DNA from: Entoloma clypeatum
Taxonomy: Eukaryota > Basidiomycota > Agaricomycetes > Agaricales > Entolomataceae
Reading direction: 5' to 3'
Assembly: GCA_963565915.1 (NCBI GenBank)
Contig: OY751488.1
Coordinates: 3,720,001 to 3,784,000 of the forward strand
DNA: 64,000 nucleotides
Shown: positions 11,708-22,200 of the stretch, piece by piece
Layout: each line of letters begins with the position of its first letter
Numbering within the stretch: position 1 is the stretch's first letter
Notes under the pieces: generated by a model
Seen by the model: the letters and a program-made list of their open reading frames with translations, nothing else
The model's database searches: none
Told to the model about the DNA's origin: nothing
Made by a program: the position numbers and the translations under genes

Positions 11708-13326
11708 CAGTGCCTCACAAAACTGATTCAATGTTTGTTGCTTTTTGAAGACCTTCAAGATAACTCTGCAAAGAATACCAATTGAATTAAAGCTTTGGTA
11801 TATAATTGAAAGCCCTACTTCAGGGCTTTCAGAATATAAAGGAATCATATGATTTAGATCAGAATCCATGGAGATATGATTAAATTAAATCAGCAACTCA
11901 TTGAATCAGTTTTGTGAGTACCTATGGCAATTATCAGAATCAAATGCTTCACTGGTTGTATGGTAACCAGTTGTCATGACTTACTGATGGAACTTGAATA
12001 GAACCCTGATGGGTTGTCAAGAAAAGTTGTATAAGAAGAATCCAACCTCAACAGCCCCTATAATTAATCATGCGCCCTATCTCCTCTTCCCACAAGGAAA
12101 ACATTCTTTCTCTGGCCTCCAATGGTCACTCCACTCGTCATATTGCCTCTAACCTGGGTGTCAGCCAACCAACTGTCTCCAGAGTGCTTCAGAATCTTTT
12201 TTCTCATCGCAATCTCTCTTCTGGTGGTCATCCATCCAAGCTTTCTCCCACCAACACACGAAACATACTTTTACAAATCACCTCAGGGAGAGCCTCCAAC
12301 GCTGTGCAGGCTACCAAACACATCAACACTGTCATCTCCAATCCTGTCTCCCCAGAAACTGTGAGAAGGGTTCTCAGAAAACATGAATTCAAGGCTGTAA
12401 CAAAGAAGAAAAGACCTTTCTTAAAGGCCATACATCGGAAGAGGCGGTTGGCATTTGCTATGAAGCACAGGGAATGGACAATGGAGGACTGGAAGAGGAT
12501 CATTTGGTCAGATAAGACCAAAATCAACAGGTTTGGGTCAGATGGCAAGGAATGGGTCTGGAAAAAGAAGGGTGAGGGGCTTATTGAAAGAGAGGTTCAG
12601 AGCACAGTCAAGTTTGGGGGAGGAAATATTATGGTTTGGGGTTGTATGGGTTGGGAAGGTGTGGGGAGACTTGCAGAGGTTGAGGGGAGGATGGATGCTG
12701 ATCAGTATGTGTCCATTTTGGAGGACAATTTGCTGCCCAGCATGGAGGAGAGTGGAATCTCTGAAGAGGAGATCATTTTTCAGCAGGACAATGACTCCAA
12801 GCACACCTCCAAGAAGGCCAAAAAATGGATGGACAGCAAGAATATTGCTCTGCTGGATTGGCCTGCACAGTCCCCAGACCTCAATCCTATTGAACACCTC
12901 TGGGTTCATATTAAAAGGAAGTTGAATGAATATCCAACACCACCCAAGGGAGTCTGGGAGATTTGGGACAGAGCAGCAGAGGTGTGGAATAATATAGAGC
13001 CAGAAGTGTGTCAAAACCTGATAGAAAGTATGTCAAGAAGGGTAGAGGCAGTAATCAAAGCTAAGGGGGGTAATACCAAGTACTAAAGTATAAAATACTG
13101 TATTTATTGTACATACTCACAAAACTGATTCAATGAGTCCCTGGAGTAATTTGATCATATATTGATCATTTTTTATGGGAATTACATAATTATTGCAGAT
13201 TCCGAGAGTCCTGAAGCAGGGCTTTTAACCAGGTACCAATACCTTCTTTTGATTGGCATTATTTGCAAAGTTATTTTGAAGGTATTCACAAAGTAGCAAA
13301 CATTGAATCAGTTTTGTGAGGCACTG
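11708..13326 (+). mobile_element. Tc1/mariner-superfamily DNA transposon, apparently complete
   Basis: The 1,619 bp element is bounded by TA on both sides (11706-11707 and 13327-13328). The first 30 bases of both ends match perfectly as inverted repeats, beginning CAGTGCCTCACAAAACTG. Similarity decays further inward over about 76 bp. An inverted inner copy of the 20 bp core lies at 11899-11918 on the left and at 13116-13135 on the right. The single transposase ORF between them is uninterrupted. It sits inside the gag region of gypsy-1 and is younger than that element. Confidence 0.95.
12070..13086 (+). CDS. Tc1-like DD34E transposase, intact
   Basis: A 338-residue protein without stops or frameshifts, the usual length for Tc1 transposases. 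The N-terminal third has a paired helix-turn-helix DNA-binding region (HSTRHIASNLGVSQPTVSRVL). The catalytic core shows D in IIWSDKTKI, D in FQQDNDSKH and E in DLNPIEHLW, with 34 residues between the second D and the E, which defines the DD34E Tc1 group. The GGGNIMVWGCM block is also present. It would cut the element at its inverted ends and insert at TA. The ATG at 12070 is chosen because it opens the conserved domain directly. No intron is needed. With matching ends and TA flanks, this is the best candidate in the window for a recently active element. Confidence 0.95.
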   Translation: MRPISSSHKENILSLASNGHSTRHIASNLGVSQPTVSRVLQNLFSHRNLSSGGHPSKLSPTNTRNILLQITSGRASNAVQATKHINTVISNPVSPETVRRVLRKHEFKAVTKKKRPFLKAIHRKRRLAFAMKHREWTMEDWKRIIWSDKTKINRFGSDGKEWVWKKKGEGLIEREVQSTVKFGGGNIMVWGCMGWEGVGRLAEVEGRMDADQYVSILEDNLLPSMEESGISEEEIIFQQDNDSKHTSKKAKKWMDSKNIALLDWPAQSPDLNPIEHLWVHIKRKLNEYPTPPKGVWEIWDRAAEVWNNIEPEVCQNLIESMSRRVEAVIKAKGGNTKY

Positions 13327-13405
13327 TAGATAGCCAAGATACGAGATTCAACACTCTAGTATTTGAGTGAGTAATCAGGAAAAGCACAAAAGATTAATAA
13401 GGTAC

Positions 13406-15086
13406 ATTGAGGAGATGAATGTTGATTTTGTCCAGTTTTTCGATCTTTAGCGAAATTGTGTTTGCAATGCAGGTCCGTTTTGGGATATCGGTATCTTTGA
13501 GCTTTGGGCAGAGGTAGCTGCAAAGGCGTCGAAAGGAGGGCCTTTCAATGAATTGAAATGACTACATGTAATGAGTAACCTCATCCTAGCTCAATGAAGA
13601 AAACAAAATAATACATACTAAGTCACCATCAACGACAAGCTCAAGGATGAATTCTTTCAATCTGGCCTTTGTAACGGGGAGTTGCTTCACCATTGGAACT
13701 ATGAAGTTATCAATCTTTACTTGACCTCTGAAAACAAAGAATACTCAGCATTGAAGAACACAGCGCCAAAACTAATAGTGCTGACCTTTTCTTTCCTAAC
13801 TTGAAGTCATCAGGGGGATGGGCCTTGGGCTCAACATTCTTTGCTTCACAGAGGGCAAGATACCTCTCATAGTGACCCCTACATCATGTAAGATTAGAAG
13901 TCGTAGAAGCTGAGGGAACAGAAATGAATACATACTTTGTCCTCATTATGTGTGCGTGGTGGAATGTAACATTCCCAAGTAAAAATGTGTCAACTCTTGG
14001 GCAACCATCCTCTCTGAAACGTGAAAATGCTCAGATAAACAATTGATATAAGAAAGCAACACTAACATGCATAGGGTGCAGTAATCGCCTGCTCTTTCCT
14101 TGCCCTTGATAATGTGTACGCCCTTCTTCTTGAAAACAAGACACAGATCTCATGTAGCGTGACTCTTCTTTGTTCTCGACTTGATAAACAAACATTGGCA
14201 ACAACTCAAAACATATCACAACACATGAACCACCACATACCTTTTGAAGCCCTTCTGTCTTCTCCCTCACTTGCCAGTACCTCCTCATATCCTCATCATC
14301 TTCACTGGCGCTTTTCTCATTATCGGTGCCATCGCCATCATTGGTCTCATCATCATCAATATTAGGACCCTCCTTGCCATTGACGTTCATTCCAGAATCT
14401 CCACGTGCCACAGAGCTACCCTTTCCGTCATCATTGCTAGTGCCTCGGCCACCCCCTATTCGCTTCAATAACTGGTTTTAGGACAGTGTTTGCCTCTTAC
14501 GATATATGGGACTTAACTCACACAGCGCTTTTTTGCAGGAACAACTTCATCAATATTGTCGTCTTCGTCTTCTTCATCGCAAAAATGCTTGGGAGCCAAT
14601 GGTTGATGCTCATCAGATGGTGAATTTAACCAGGCTATTTCCGCGGTGTCCTTCAATGTTCTGTCAACATTACACGCCTCTCCATCAGGTTTCTCATTGT
14701 CTTTTTGGAAGTGTGTATCAAGGGTAAGTTCTTCAACGTATATGTTAGTATTTTTGTTCTTACTAGCTGGCATCAAGGACTCATGCTTTTTTGAGACAGA
14801 AGAAGTAGAAGATGTCAAGCCGGCGGCTGCAAAGTGTGGGGTTGATTTTGCTAACAGGCATGATATAAGTACAGTGCGTTGTGCTGGCTCCCTTTGTCAA
14901 CTAACCTTTTGCATTGGCTTTGTCACAAACCACAGAACTGAGACCGCCATTGGGATGGGCCACGGAGGGCTTACAAGCCGCCGTAATCTCAGGGTAATCT
15001 TTGCCTTGCAAGTGTTTTGACAGCCGAGGAACACGCGCTGTACAGAGAATGTTTGAGGTGTCAACCTCATTGCACTGTGGTGGCAT
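13406..15086 (-). pseudogene. hAT-family transposase, N-terminal half only
   Basis: A multi-exon model on the minus strand starts at the ATG at 15086. Exons: 15086-14906, 14850-14522, then from 14471, with further introns ending near 14149, 13996, 13877 and 13737 and another just before about 13570. The acidic middle (DDDETNDGDGTDNE, EDDEDMRRY) leads into a cysteine/histidine region (DYCTLC ... CPRVDTFLLG ... HHAHIMRTK) that resembles the BED-like DNA-binding part of fungal hAT proteins. A helical block follows (PVTKARLKEFILELVV, then RPSFRRLCSYLCPKLKDTDIP) typical of the region before the hAT catalytic core. The catalytic domain and the C-terminal dimerisation domain are missing, because coding similarity stops at the gypsy-1 junction near 13405. 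Terminal repeats were not found. Confidence 0.65.
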
Positions 15087-15299
15087 GGTTGAGAAAGAAG
15101 TAGGGCATCAAAATTTTGCTCAACATCAAAACTGGTAAATCTATGTTTGTTTGGTGTCCCTAGGGATCTGCACTCAACCACCAATGACAGTGCTTTATGT
15201 AATGAAGTGTTCAATCACCATTACTTAGTACTGTCTGAATGTCTATCAGCAATGTTCAAAATATTCATATTCCCCACATTTTCCCCCTTCACTTCATAG

Positions 15300-15480
15300 A
15301 TGTCTACTACCAGGTTCAGGTTCAGAACCTGCGGTCCAGGTTCAGCACCTGGTCGAACTTGAACCGGACTTCAGGTCCAGTTCAACCATCTCGTTGGACC
15401 TGGACCCAAACCTCCAGGTCCGGTTCAGGTTTGAACCCGGTTCTCCAGGTTCAGAACCTGACTGTGGCCAGTCTATTCGA
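15300..15480. repeat. Degenerate CAGGTTCAG-type tandem repeat
   Basis: A 180 bp stretch built from variants of CAGGTTCAG/AACCTGGTC in both orientations, so it is partly self-complementary. It precedes the Copia tail and overlaps no recognisable gene. It may have expanded by slippage within the Copia relic. Confidence 0.6.
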
Positions 15481-15910
15481 TGGCATTGGATTTGGGAACA
15501 AATACAAAATGGACTTATATATCTCAAAGACTGCTGTGATCCACAACAAACTGCTGATATACTCACAAAGGCATTAACCCCTGATAAACACAGCCAACAT
15601 GTCGCCGGACTTGGCCCCTCTTCGGCTTGAGGGGGAGTGTTAGGATTCCATATAAGCCAAATACAGGCAATATGACATACAACTGAGCATCACCAAAGTG
15701 GTCCCCAAGCTGGTAGCAAACCATAGCAAACACACTCACATACATAGCAGCCATAGCACTATATAGTGACCTCACTGACAGGTGTAGCAATATAGCACCA
15801 CAGCACAATAGCATTGTAACATCATAGTACCATAGCATTGTAGTGTAGAAGCCTGGTAGCACCATAGTATTGTAGTCTCATAGCCTGGTGTAGTACTCAA
15901 TATTTCTATA
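15465..15910 (+). mobile_element. Copia element relic: RNase H tail, polypurine tract, LTR start
   Basis: Near 15500-15630 a frame encodes the end of a Copia RNase H domain (QNGLIYLKDC, then ADILTKALTPDKH), the conserved tail of Ty1/copia pol. It is followed by a polypurine tract (GAGGGGGAG at 15628-15636) and TGTTAGGATTCC from 15637, a typical LTR start. The LTR end is not clear. Sequence rich in TAGCA/CATAG motifs runs to about 15910, and similar motifs occur at 17400-17620, so the foldback-like element at 16.0-17.3 kb may sit inside the LTR. Confidence 0.6.
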
Positions 15911-16009
15911 GATTGACACTCTTGCATGCCACAAAGCTGCTCAAAACCAAATTACAATATGAAACGGGCATCAAATATTGCGTTACACTAAAAATATACA
16001 AAGGAGATA

Positions 16010-17270
16010 TCGGGAGTTGTCCCTCGCCACCCATGCATCCCACATGTCCCGTGTCCCCCACCTCGCCCACGCGAAGTCTCTCTCGTCACCGCCATTCTTG
16101 CGTCTCCTCTGCCTTCCTGTCCCGTCGTTTTTGCATGTCCTGTGGGCAGGTCCCCGACTTGCGCCCGTGCGTCGTCTCATGTCCCTCGGCCCTCGTCACC
16201 CACGTCTCATATGCCCCTCGCCTGCACTTCGTGGACTGGTGCATCCAGCCTGTGTTTGTGTGTGTCCTGCGTCCCCATTCTTGTGTCTCCCGCCGTTTCT
16301 CGTGTCCTCTCCCGTTCATCGCGTCTCCCGCCATTGCTCTGGGTGTCTCGCCGTTCCTTTGTGTCTCCCAGCATTTCTCGCGTGAGTGGTCTGACATGAC
16401 ATGAATGGCGCGGTGCTTACCTATATGGGGTGTCCTTGGCCCTCGCGTGAACGAAGGGAGGGGCCGTTTTTGGGTGTCGCATAGGCAGGTCCCTGTCTTG
16501 CGCCCGCATCATCTCATGTCCCTCAGCCATCATCTGGACTCATCACCTGCGTCCCGTACACCCCTCGCCTGCGCTTCGTGCACCGGTGCATCCGCCCATG
16601 TTTGTGCATGTCCAGTGTCCCCGTTCTCAGGTCTCCCGCCGTTGCTCGTCTGACGTGACACAGATGGTGTGGTGCTTACCTATATGGGGCCTCCATGTCC
16701 CTCATGAACAAAGGGAGGGGGAGTGAGTGATGGAGGAGGAGGGAATGGAGGGTGGAGGGGGAGTGGAGGGAGTGGGTGTAGGGAGGTGATGGGAGGCAGA
16801 CGTGATGTGGGACTTGGGTTGTTTTCGACTTTCGGCCGTTGCTGAGATCGGCAAGTTCCGCTGTTCATCATGGTGCCTGGGCCCGGAACTTGCCGAGTAT
16901 TTAGCCTTCGACGTCCACTTGTTGCCCATCACCTTCACTCCTCCTCCTCCCTCCACTCCCTCCTCCCTCCCTCCATTCACACGAGGGCCACGCCCCGTAT
17001 AGGTAAGCACCGTGCCATCTGTTGCCCGTCAGACCACTCATGCGAGAAATGGCGAGACACCCGAGCAATGGTGGGAGACGTGAGAATGGGGACACGGGAC
17101 ACAAACACGGGTGGGATGCACCAGTGCATAAAGCGCAGGCGAGGGGCGTATGGGACGCAGGTCAGAACACGGACGAGGGCTGAGGGACAGACAGGCAGTT
17201 GCGTGTGGGGGCACACGTGAAGGGAAGGAGGGGGGGACAGGGAGGTGCGAAGACGGGGCAGGAGGTATAT
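16010..17270. mobile_element. GC-rich foldback-like element with direct and inverted units
   Basis: No gene is seen. The left part holds two direct copies of a roughly 250 bp GC-rich unit (about 16130-16460 and 16490-16715), each ending in GTGCTTACCTATATGGGG followed by a CCCTC...GGGAGG stretch. The right part (about 16970-17220) holds the same unit inverted (CCCCGTATAGGTAAGCAC at 16994-17011). The centre (16716-16970) has unrelated sequence plus AGGGAGG-type purine strings. This arrangement of inverted arms around a loop resembles foldback elements or large MITEs. No target duplication was identified, so the exact ends are uncertain. Confidence 0.5.
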
Positions 17271-17449
17271 CATATGTTCTTAATTCTGTAATTATGTATA
17301 TCCTACAATGAATTGGTTAATTGGTTCAATCATTTCTCTTTGGGTTTATGCTTTGTGAGATTAGTGATAGCAAGAGACCAATACTAATGGTATATAAGAT
17401 ATGCCTTGCTATGGAGTGCTATGGAGTGCTTTGTAGCAAAGTGCTGTGG

Positions 17450-17562
17450 AGTGCTATGTAGCATGAGTATGTGACTCTGTAGCACTGTGTAGCATGAGCA
17501 TGTGACTCTGTAGTGCTTTGTAGCATGAGTATGTAACTCTGTAGTGCTACAAACAAAATAAT
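17450..17562. repeat. Short tandem repeat, GTAGCATGAGTATGTGACTC type
   Basis: Three imperfect copies of a unit of about 32-40 bases (GTAGCATGAG..ATGT.ACTCTGTAG) in a row. The flanks at 17400-17450 and 17560-17620 contain more GTGCTA/TAGCA strings. No coding capacity is seen. Confidence 0.6.
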
Positions 17563-17647
17563 GTATGCTACAGTGCTATACCACTATGTAGTGCTATCAA
17601 GTGCTACCTAGCACAGGTCTGGTTTGCTGATGAGACATATGATGTAA

Positions 17648-19220
17648 TCTATACTACTAATGGGAGGGAAGGTGGGAAGGTGGTTGCTTGATATTTTGAC
17701 AATAGTGAGAAAAGTCTGACCAATTCTGACCAAGAATGCAACAAAATTATGTAAGTTTTAGGTAAGTTTCATGTAAGCATGACATAAGAATTGGTCAGCT
17801 TTTCGTCCTCCCATGGGGTGAGTGTGGAGCACGAACCTTATTTCCTGGGTGAGCACGGAGTGCGAATCTTTTGTTCTGATTTTGATGGAGCCCTGTCTCA
17901 GGGTCTGTGCCTTGGCGCCATGCAACGGCTGCATTTCTCCCATCAAGGTTGTCATGTGGCGCTTTTTTGGTTGTTTGGGTGAGTCCTTGGGCACACAAGC
18001 AAGGGCAGGAGATCTGAGGACCATATTATGTTACTGCCGCACAAGTGAGGGCTGCAGGTCTGAGTGCCATGACACATTGTGTAAATTCCACCAGACAAGC
18101 GAGGGCCGCAGGTCCGAGCGCCATGACACATTGCATAAAGATACTTACTCTGTGAGCCTTGGCGAGCACAAAATTTGTATACAGGCAGGAGCCTTGGCAA
18201 GTGCCATGACACATTGCGTAAAGTGTTACTATTTCACCAGACAAGCGAGGGCCGCAGGTCCAAGCACCATAACACATTGTGTAAAGATACTTACTCTGTG
18301 AGCCTTGGCGAGTGCCAAGGTTAAAAGAATAAGTTCAATGAACTCCATCCCCCACCTCCTCCCCCTGGAGGGGGGGGGGACCCTAGAAATAGGATATGGT
18401 GAGCCTTGGCGAGCACAAGAATATATACGGTGGCAGGGGTTTGGGGGCAGCAGCCCCCAACGAGCTGTGATCCATAGCGAAGCATGGGTTAATCCAGACA
18501 AGCGAGGGCCGCAGGTCTGAGCGGCATGATACATTGCATAAAGATACTTACTCTGTGAGCCTTGGCGAGCACAAAATTCCATAACACATTGTGTAAAGAT
18601 ACTTACTCTGTGAGCCTTGGCGAGCACAAAATTTGTATACAGACAGGAGCCTTGGCATCCGCCACCCCCTCCCCCTGGAGGGGGGGGGAACCCTAGAAAT
18701 AGGATATGGCGAGCCTTGGCGAGCACAAGAATATATACGGCAGCAGGGGTTTGGGGGCAGCAGCCCCCATGGAGCTGTGATCTGTAGCGAAGCACGGGTT
18801 AATCCAGACAAGTGAGGGCTGCAGGTCTGAGCACCATGACACATTGCGTAAAGTGTTACTATTTGACCAGACAAGCGAGGGCCGCAGGTCCGAGCGCCAT
18901 AACACATTGCATAAAGATACTTACTCTGTGAGCCTTGGCGACCACAAAATTTGTATACAAGCAGGAGCCTTGGCGAGTGCCAAGGTTAAGAGAATAAGTT
19001 CAATGAACTCCACCCCCACCCGCTCCCCCTGGAGAGGGAGGGGAACCCTAGAAATAGGATATGGCGAGCCTTGGCGAGCACAAAAACTCACAGCAGGGGT
19101 TTGGGGGCGGCAGCCCCCAACGAGCTGTGACCTGTGCGAAGCTCAACGGTTGTGAGCTTTTGCGAGCACCGCGAGCAATGCTCACTGCCGTAGCGAAGCA
19201 CGGGTTAATAAGCTCATACA
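17648..19220 (+). mobile_element. Non-autonomous Helitron with tandem-repeat body
   Basis: The left end TCTATACTACTAATGGGAGG at 17648, preceded by A, is nearly identical to the left end of the autonomous Helitron at 19221. The right end (about 19090-19215) matches the right end of that element at about 26040-26165, including a hairpin-forming CCGTAGCGAAGCACGG. The body has no Rep/helicase gene. It is made of roughly three repeats (around 18300-18510, 18600-18810 and 18920-19130) containing GTGAGCCTTGGCGAGCACAA and CCCCCTGGAGGGGG. It is probably mobilised by proteins from an autonomous relative. Confidence 0.75.
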
Positions 19221-22200
19221 TCTATACTACTAATGGGAGGGAAGGTGGGAATCTGGTTGCTTGACATTTTGACAATTGTGGGAATAGTATGACCAAGACT
19301 GAAAAAAAGTTATGTAAGTCTTATGTAAAATTACATAAGAAATTGGTCAGCTTTTCGTCCTTCCCTCATGGTGAGCACGAAGTGCGAACCTTTTTTCCCC
19401 TGGATTTTCGTGGACCCTTGATGGTGGCAGGGAACCTTTTTGTTCTTGATTGATGGAACCCTGCATCAAGGGATCTTCCCCTTTTGGACATTCAGACATC
19501 AAAACATGAGGAAAACATGTGTTTACCATGAGGAAAACATCACTTCTGCCTTTCTTTTTCTCAATCCCCCACCATCTTCCCCTTCTTGAGTTGAGCAGGT
19601 ATTGTCCCCTGTGCAGTGACCTTCATTGTTGATCAAGGTGAAGTCCAGAGAAGTCCTGGGTTCCTGGGTTCCTTGAAAGAGGTGTCTGCCAGTTGTTTTT
19701 TTGGACCTCTCTCTGGACTGCAGTATACAGGGAGATTGAGTTGTTCTTACAACTGATTTTGTCTCCATTTCAACTGTTGCTGCTTGAACCGATTTCACTT
19801 TTGGATTTCATTGCAAAGGTGTGATAGTATTTCTCTTCCCTTCTCTTTTCTGGCCACAAGCAAGATCGCGACGCTCATTTTGCGAGCACGATTTTTTGTG
19901 TCACCAGGGTACAGCCTATTCGTGAGACAAAGTACGTTGGACTGGGATGTCTGAGAGGCTGGAGTAACGTTGAGTCCGACTCTGCCGAAATACCGTACTT
20001 GACAAGGCTGTGATATACACAGCGCGGTTGTGGGTTTGGCTTTGAGTGACCCAGACCGTTCTCACTGCAAGTGGTTGTATTCGCTTTTTCTGTATCTGCT
20101 GCAAGGCTCTGTCTCTAATTCTAACCATTGAATTAATTCTGCCATGTATGTTATTTGGATATTTTGTCTTTGAACTTAGTTTATTCACATTTAGTTAGGT
20201 CTTTTACACCTCCTGCTGGCCCATCACGTCCTGCTTCTCCTGTCACTCCTGAAACTGCCCGCCATGCTGCCCGTGCTGCAGAACGTTATCAGCGCAATCA
20301 GATGACTGATCCAGACCATCAGAGAAATCAATCCAGGAATGTCTCACAACCTCCATTGCCTGTCCCACCTCAGCCAAACTTTGGAGCAATAATGGCTGCT
20401 TTGATTCCAGAGACATATATCCCTCCCATTCACCGTTTACCTGCTGGACCAGCCAATCTGTTGGGTCCTGCAGCAGCAATACCTCAAACCTACATTCCTT
20501 CCATCCACCAATTACCTGCTGTTGCACCAGGAATTGCTGTAGCGATTCCTGAAACCCAATTACCAGACAATTGGAATGCTCCCTTGCAGCATGCTCTTCC
20601 TCTTGCTCCACCTTTACCACTGCCACCCCGGAGAGGACGTCCTTTCATACACCAACAACCATCACTTCAGCAACTGCAAGAGGAGTTTAGACAAAGGTCT
20701 GAGCAGCAGAGACATGTTGCTCTGTTATTGGCTCAGGAACAACAGAGACACCATGCACAGATGGTAGCTCAGGAACAGCAGAGACAGCTTCAATTGGAGG
20801 AGGAGACTCAAAGACGTCAGATGCAGCTAATGGCTCAACAACAGGAGTTGGCTTTTCAGGAGGAACAAAGACGTCAGATCCAGTTGCAGGAGGATCAACA
20901 ACGACAGCAGGAGTTGAGACTGCAAGAACAACAGCAGGCTGCTGCATTACAGGCTGAACAAAGACTGCTCTCAGTCCATGCAGAGCGGGAGTGCCAGAAT
21001 GCTGAAATTGCAGCCAGACACATGGCATATCTTCGGGCTGTTGAGGCTGAACGACAGGCTGCCTATGATCCTGATGCTGATAATCCACAGCAAAACCAGA
21101 TAGATGAGGATGAACGGTTGGCTCAACGGATCCTTGATGAGGAGCAGGCACAGTTGGCTCACCAGGCAGACTTGGCTCGATTGGAACATCGTCGACTGGC
21201 AGCTGAGGCACTGGAAAATGAAAATCAGAATGAAGTCACTCCAGACCAGCAGCAGGCTCAGAATGATTATCAACAGAATATTGATGGTGGTGGTGGTGGT
21301 GGTGGTAACGATGATTTGGAGCAGCAACAACCTCCAGAGCCAGATGGGAACAACCAAGCACCTCCTGCACCACTGCAGAATATTTATGGACACAACTGGC
21401 CACTCCCATTTCCCAGAGGTCGTGTTCCCTATGATGTTGAGCCTGATTGGCAGGACTTGGGGCTCATGAATGTTGTATGCAGCCATTGCCATGCACTTCA
21501 CTTCGATGCAGAGAAGCTATCCAAGTCCACCAGAAATAATCCAAGGTTTGGCATGTGCTGTCTTCAGGGGCAAATCCAGCTCACACCCTATCAACGTGCA
21601 CCTGAGGAACTATGGCGCTTTCTATCTGGCATCCATCAATTTTCAAGCCGCTTTAAAAAGAACATTCGCCAGTACAATGCTGCCTTTGCATTTACTTCTC
21701 TGGGTGTCAAGCTTGATCTGGCAGTTGTCAATGGATCTGGACCCTACAGCTTTCGGATTCAGGGAGAACTACACCATCTATCTGGCGCCTTGGTGCCAAG
21801 GGGTGATTTGGTACCATCCTATGCCCAGATGTACATCTATGATGCCGACGAACAGCTACAGATGCGTGGAGCACACAACATCAATCTGGATGCAACCATC
21901 ATTGCTGAGCTTCAGGCTATGCTGCACCGGGACAATCCATATGTTGAGCGCTATAAGCAGGCATGGCAAATCATGAATGAGAAGCCACCTGAGGAACAGC
22001 ACAATGTCTGTCTCATTCTCACAGCTGATGGCATGGATCCCAGGAGATACAATCTGCCCAACGATGCCAATGAAATTGCTGCTATTATTCCAGGCGACAG
22101 TTTGATCCAGCCAAAAAGTGACAGAGACATTGTGTTGCGCTTCAGGAATGGTCATCTGAAAGAAATGAGCAACCTCCATCCACTCTATTCTCCTCTCCAC

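Larger units (their letters stand above)
5037..13330 (-). mobile_element. Ty3/gypsy chromovirus (gypsy-1), 5'-truncated and inactivated
   Basis: Order on the minus strand is gag, protease, reverse transcriptase, RNase H, integrase, chromodomain, a small extra ORF, polypurine tract and 3' LTR: the Ty3/gypsy order. The element carries two later insertions, a solo LTR (8444-9193) inside reverse transcriptase and a Tc1 element (11708-13326) in the gag region. The 5' LTR is absent and the upstream end abuts a hAT transposase remnant near 13330-13405; the exact boundary is unclear. At least nine in-frame TGA codons and one frameshift make it non-autonomous. Confidence 0.85.

Noticed and set aside
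13500..15086. Independent nuclear host gene with acidic domain
   Set aside because: The spliced reading shows the hAT-type cysteine/histidine and helical blocks, so a transposase remnant explains it better.
15913..17273. Long frames on both strands with Ser/Cys/Pro- or Arg-rich peptides
   Set aside because: These are by-products of the GC-rich foldback repeats: the frames overlap on both strands and lack any domain.
17822..18907. Several open frames of 80-190 codons on both strands
   Set aside because: They come from the GC-rich tandem repeats of the non-autonomous Helitron; the same peptides recur in shifted frames.
17880..19130. CRISPR-like spaced repeats
   Set aside because: The repeat lengths and spacing are irregular, the genome is eukaryotic, and the repeats match Helitron ends.
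20687..21501. Minus-strand frames of 170-180 codons opposite the Helitron N-terminus
   Set aside because: Mirror translation of the Gln-rich repeat codons; the plus strand contains the recognisable Helitron protein.
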